NCBI GenBank assembly: GCA_934481325.1
Contig: CAKSPL010000099.1
Coordinates: 1-5,453, forward strand
Source of the DNA: an uncultured Eubacteriales bacterium
GTDB taxonomy: Bacteria > Bacillota > Clostridia > Oscillospirales > CAG-272
DNA: 5,453 nt
Direction: 5' to 3'
The notes under the pieces were generated by a model. That model had not been told where the DNA came from. It made no database searches and saw nothing but the letters and a program-made list of their open reading frames with translations. Position 1 is the stretch's first letter. The number at the start of each line of letters is the position of its first letter. Positions 5,350 through 5,453 of this stretch are shown in pieces. The position numbers and the translations under genes are program-made.

Positions 5350-5453
5350 ATGCAGGAAAGAAAGGAAAAACTATGGTGTCTGCGGGAGAAAAGCACCCCT
5401 GACGGTGCGGCACTCGCGGCACTGGCAAAGGAGACGGGAGTATCGCCCCTGGT
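5350..5453 (+). CDS. recJ: Probable single-stranded-DNA-specific exonuclease RecJ, N-terminal fragment
   Basis: The first 34 codons of a gene that continues beyond the right edge. RecJ is a 5'-3' exonuclease on single-stranded DNA, acting in recombination and repair. The fragment begins MQERKEKLWCLRE and continues LAALAKETGVSPLV (21-34). It fits the start of RecJ proteins, where a tryptophan near residue 8 is followed about 20 residues later by a helix ending in GI(S/T)PL before the catalytic DHH domain. The catalytic domain itself is outside the window, so the call rests on this short match only. The start has AAGGA (5339-5343) six bases upstream; a nearby ATG at 5373 in another frame soon meets a stop. 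It might be read through from the cdaA operon. Confidence 0.65.
   Translation, partial: MQERKEKLWCLREKSTPDGAALAALAKETGVSPL

Overview
The window looks like chromosomal DNA from a moderately GC-rich Gram-positive anaerobe of the Clostridia, perhaps an Oscillospiraceae/Ruminococcaceae-type gut organism. This is inferred from the cdaA-cdaR pair, GAGGAGGA-type ribosome binding sites, consensus TATAAT boxes in AT-rich spacers, and GC-rich third codon positions. No mobile element, CRISPR array, tRNA or rRNA was seen.

Left edge (1-241): a short stretch able to fold into several hairpins, including one with a GNRA-type GGAA tetraloop, followed by a perfect 14-bp terminator hairpin with T-runs on both sides. 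That terminator can serve both the unseen gene on the left and the leftward operon to its right. Between it and the operon lies about 100 bp of A-rich DNA with no gene.

Leftward operon (242-2066): an iron-containing (group III) alcohol dehydrogenase followed 7 bp later by araD, L-ribulose-5-phosphate 4-epimerase. The araD ribosome binding site overlaps the dehydrogenase stop codon, so the two are probably translated together. AraD feeds pentose (L-arabinose) carbon into xylulose-5-phosphate; the substrate of the dehydrogenase is not known.

Divergent control region (2067-2378): an extended -10 promoter drives the leftward operon. A near-consensus promoter (TTGATT-17 bp-TATAAT), preceded by helically spaced A-tracts, drives the rightward operon. 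The rightward transcript has a leader of about 115 nt with three consecutive hairpins, the last of which abuts the start codon region.

Rightward operon (2379-5243): cdaA, the membrane diadenylate cyclase that makes c-di-AMP; a very short CdaR-like protein with one membrane segment and one YbbR domain; and a large FAD-dependent dehydrogenase of the COG2509 type that overlaps cdaR by 4 nt (ATGA). The usual third member of this cluster, glmM, does not follow immediately. After a 106-bp spacer without a clear terminator, the first 34 codons of a probable recJ run off the right edge. The most notable points are the minimal CdaR and the tight coupling of c-di-AMP synthesis genes to an uncharacterised flavoprotein.
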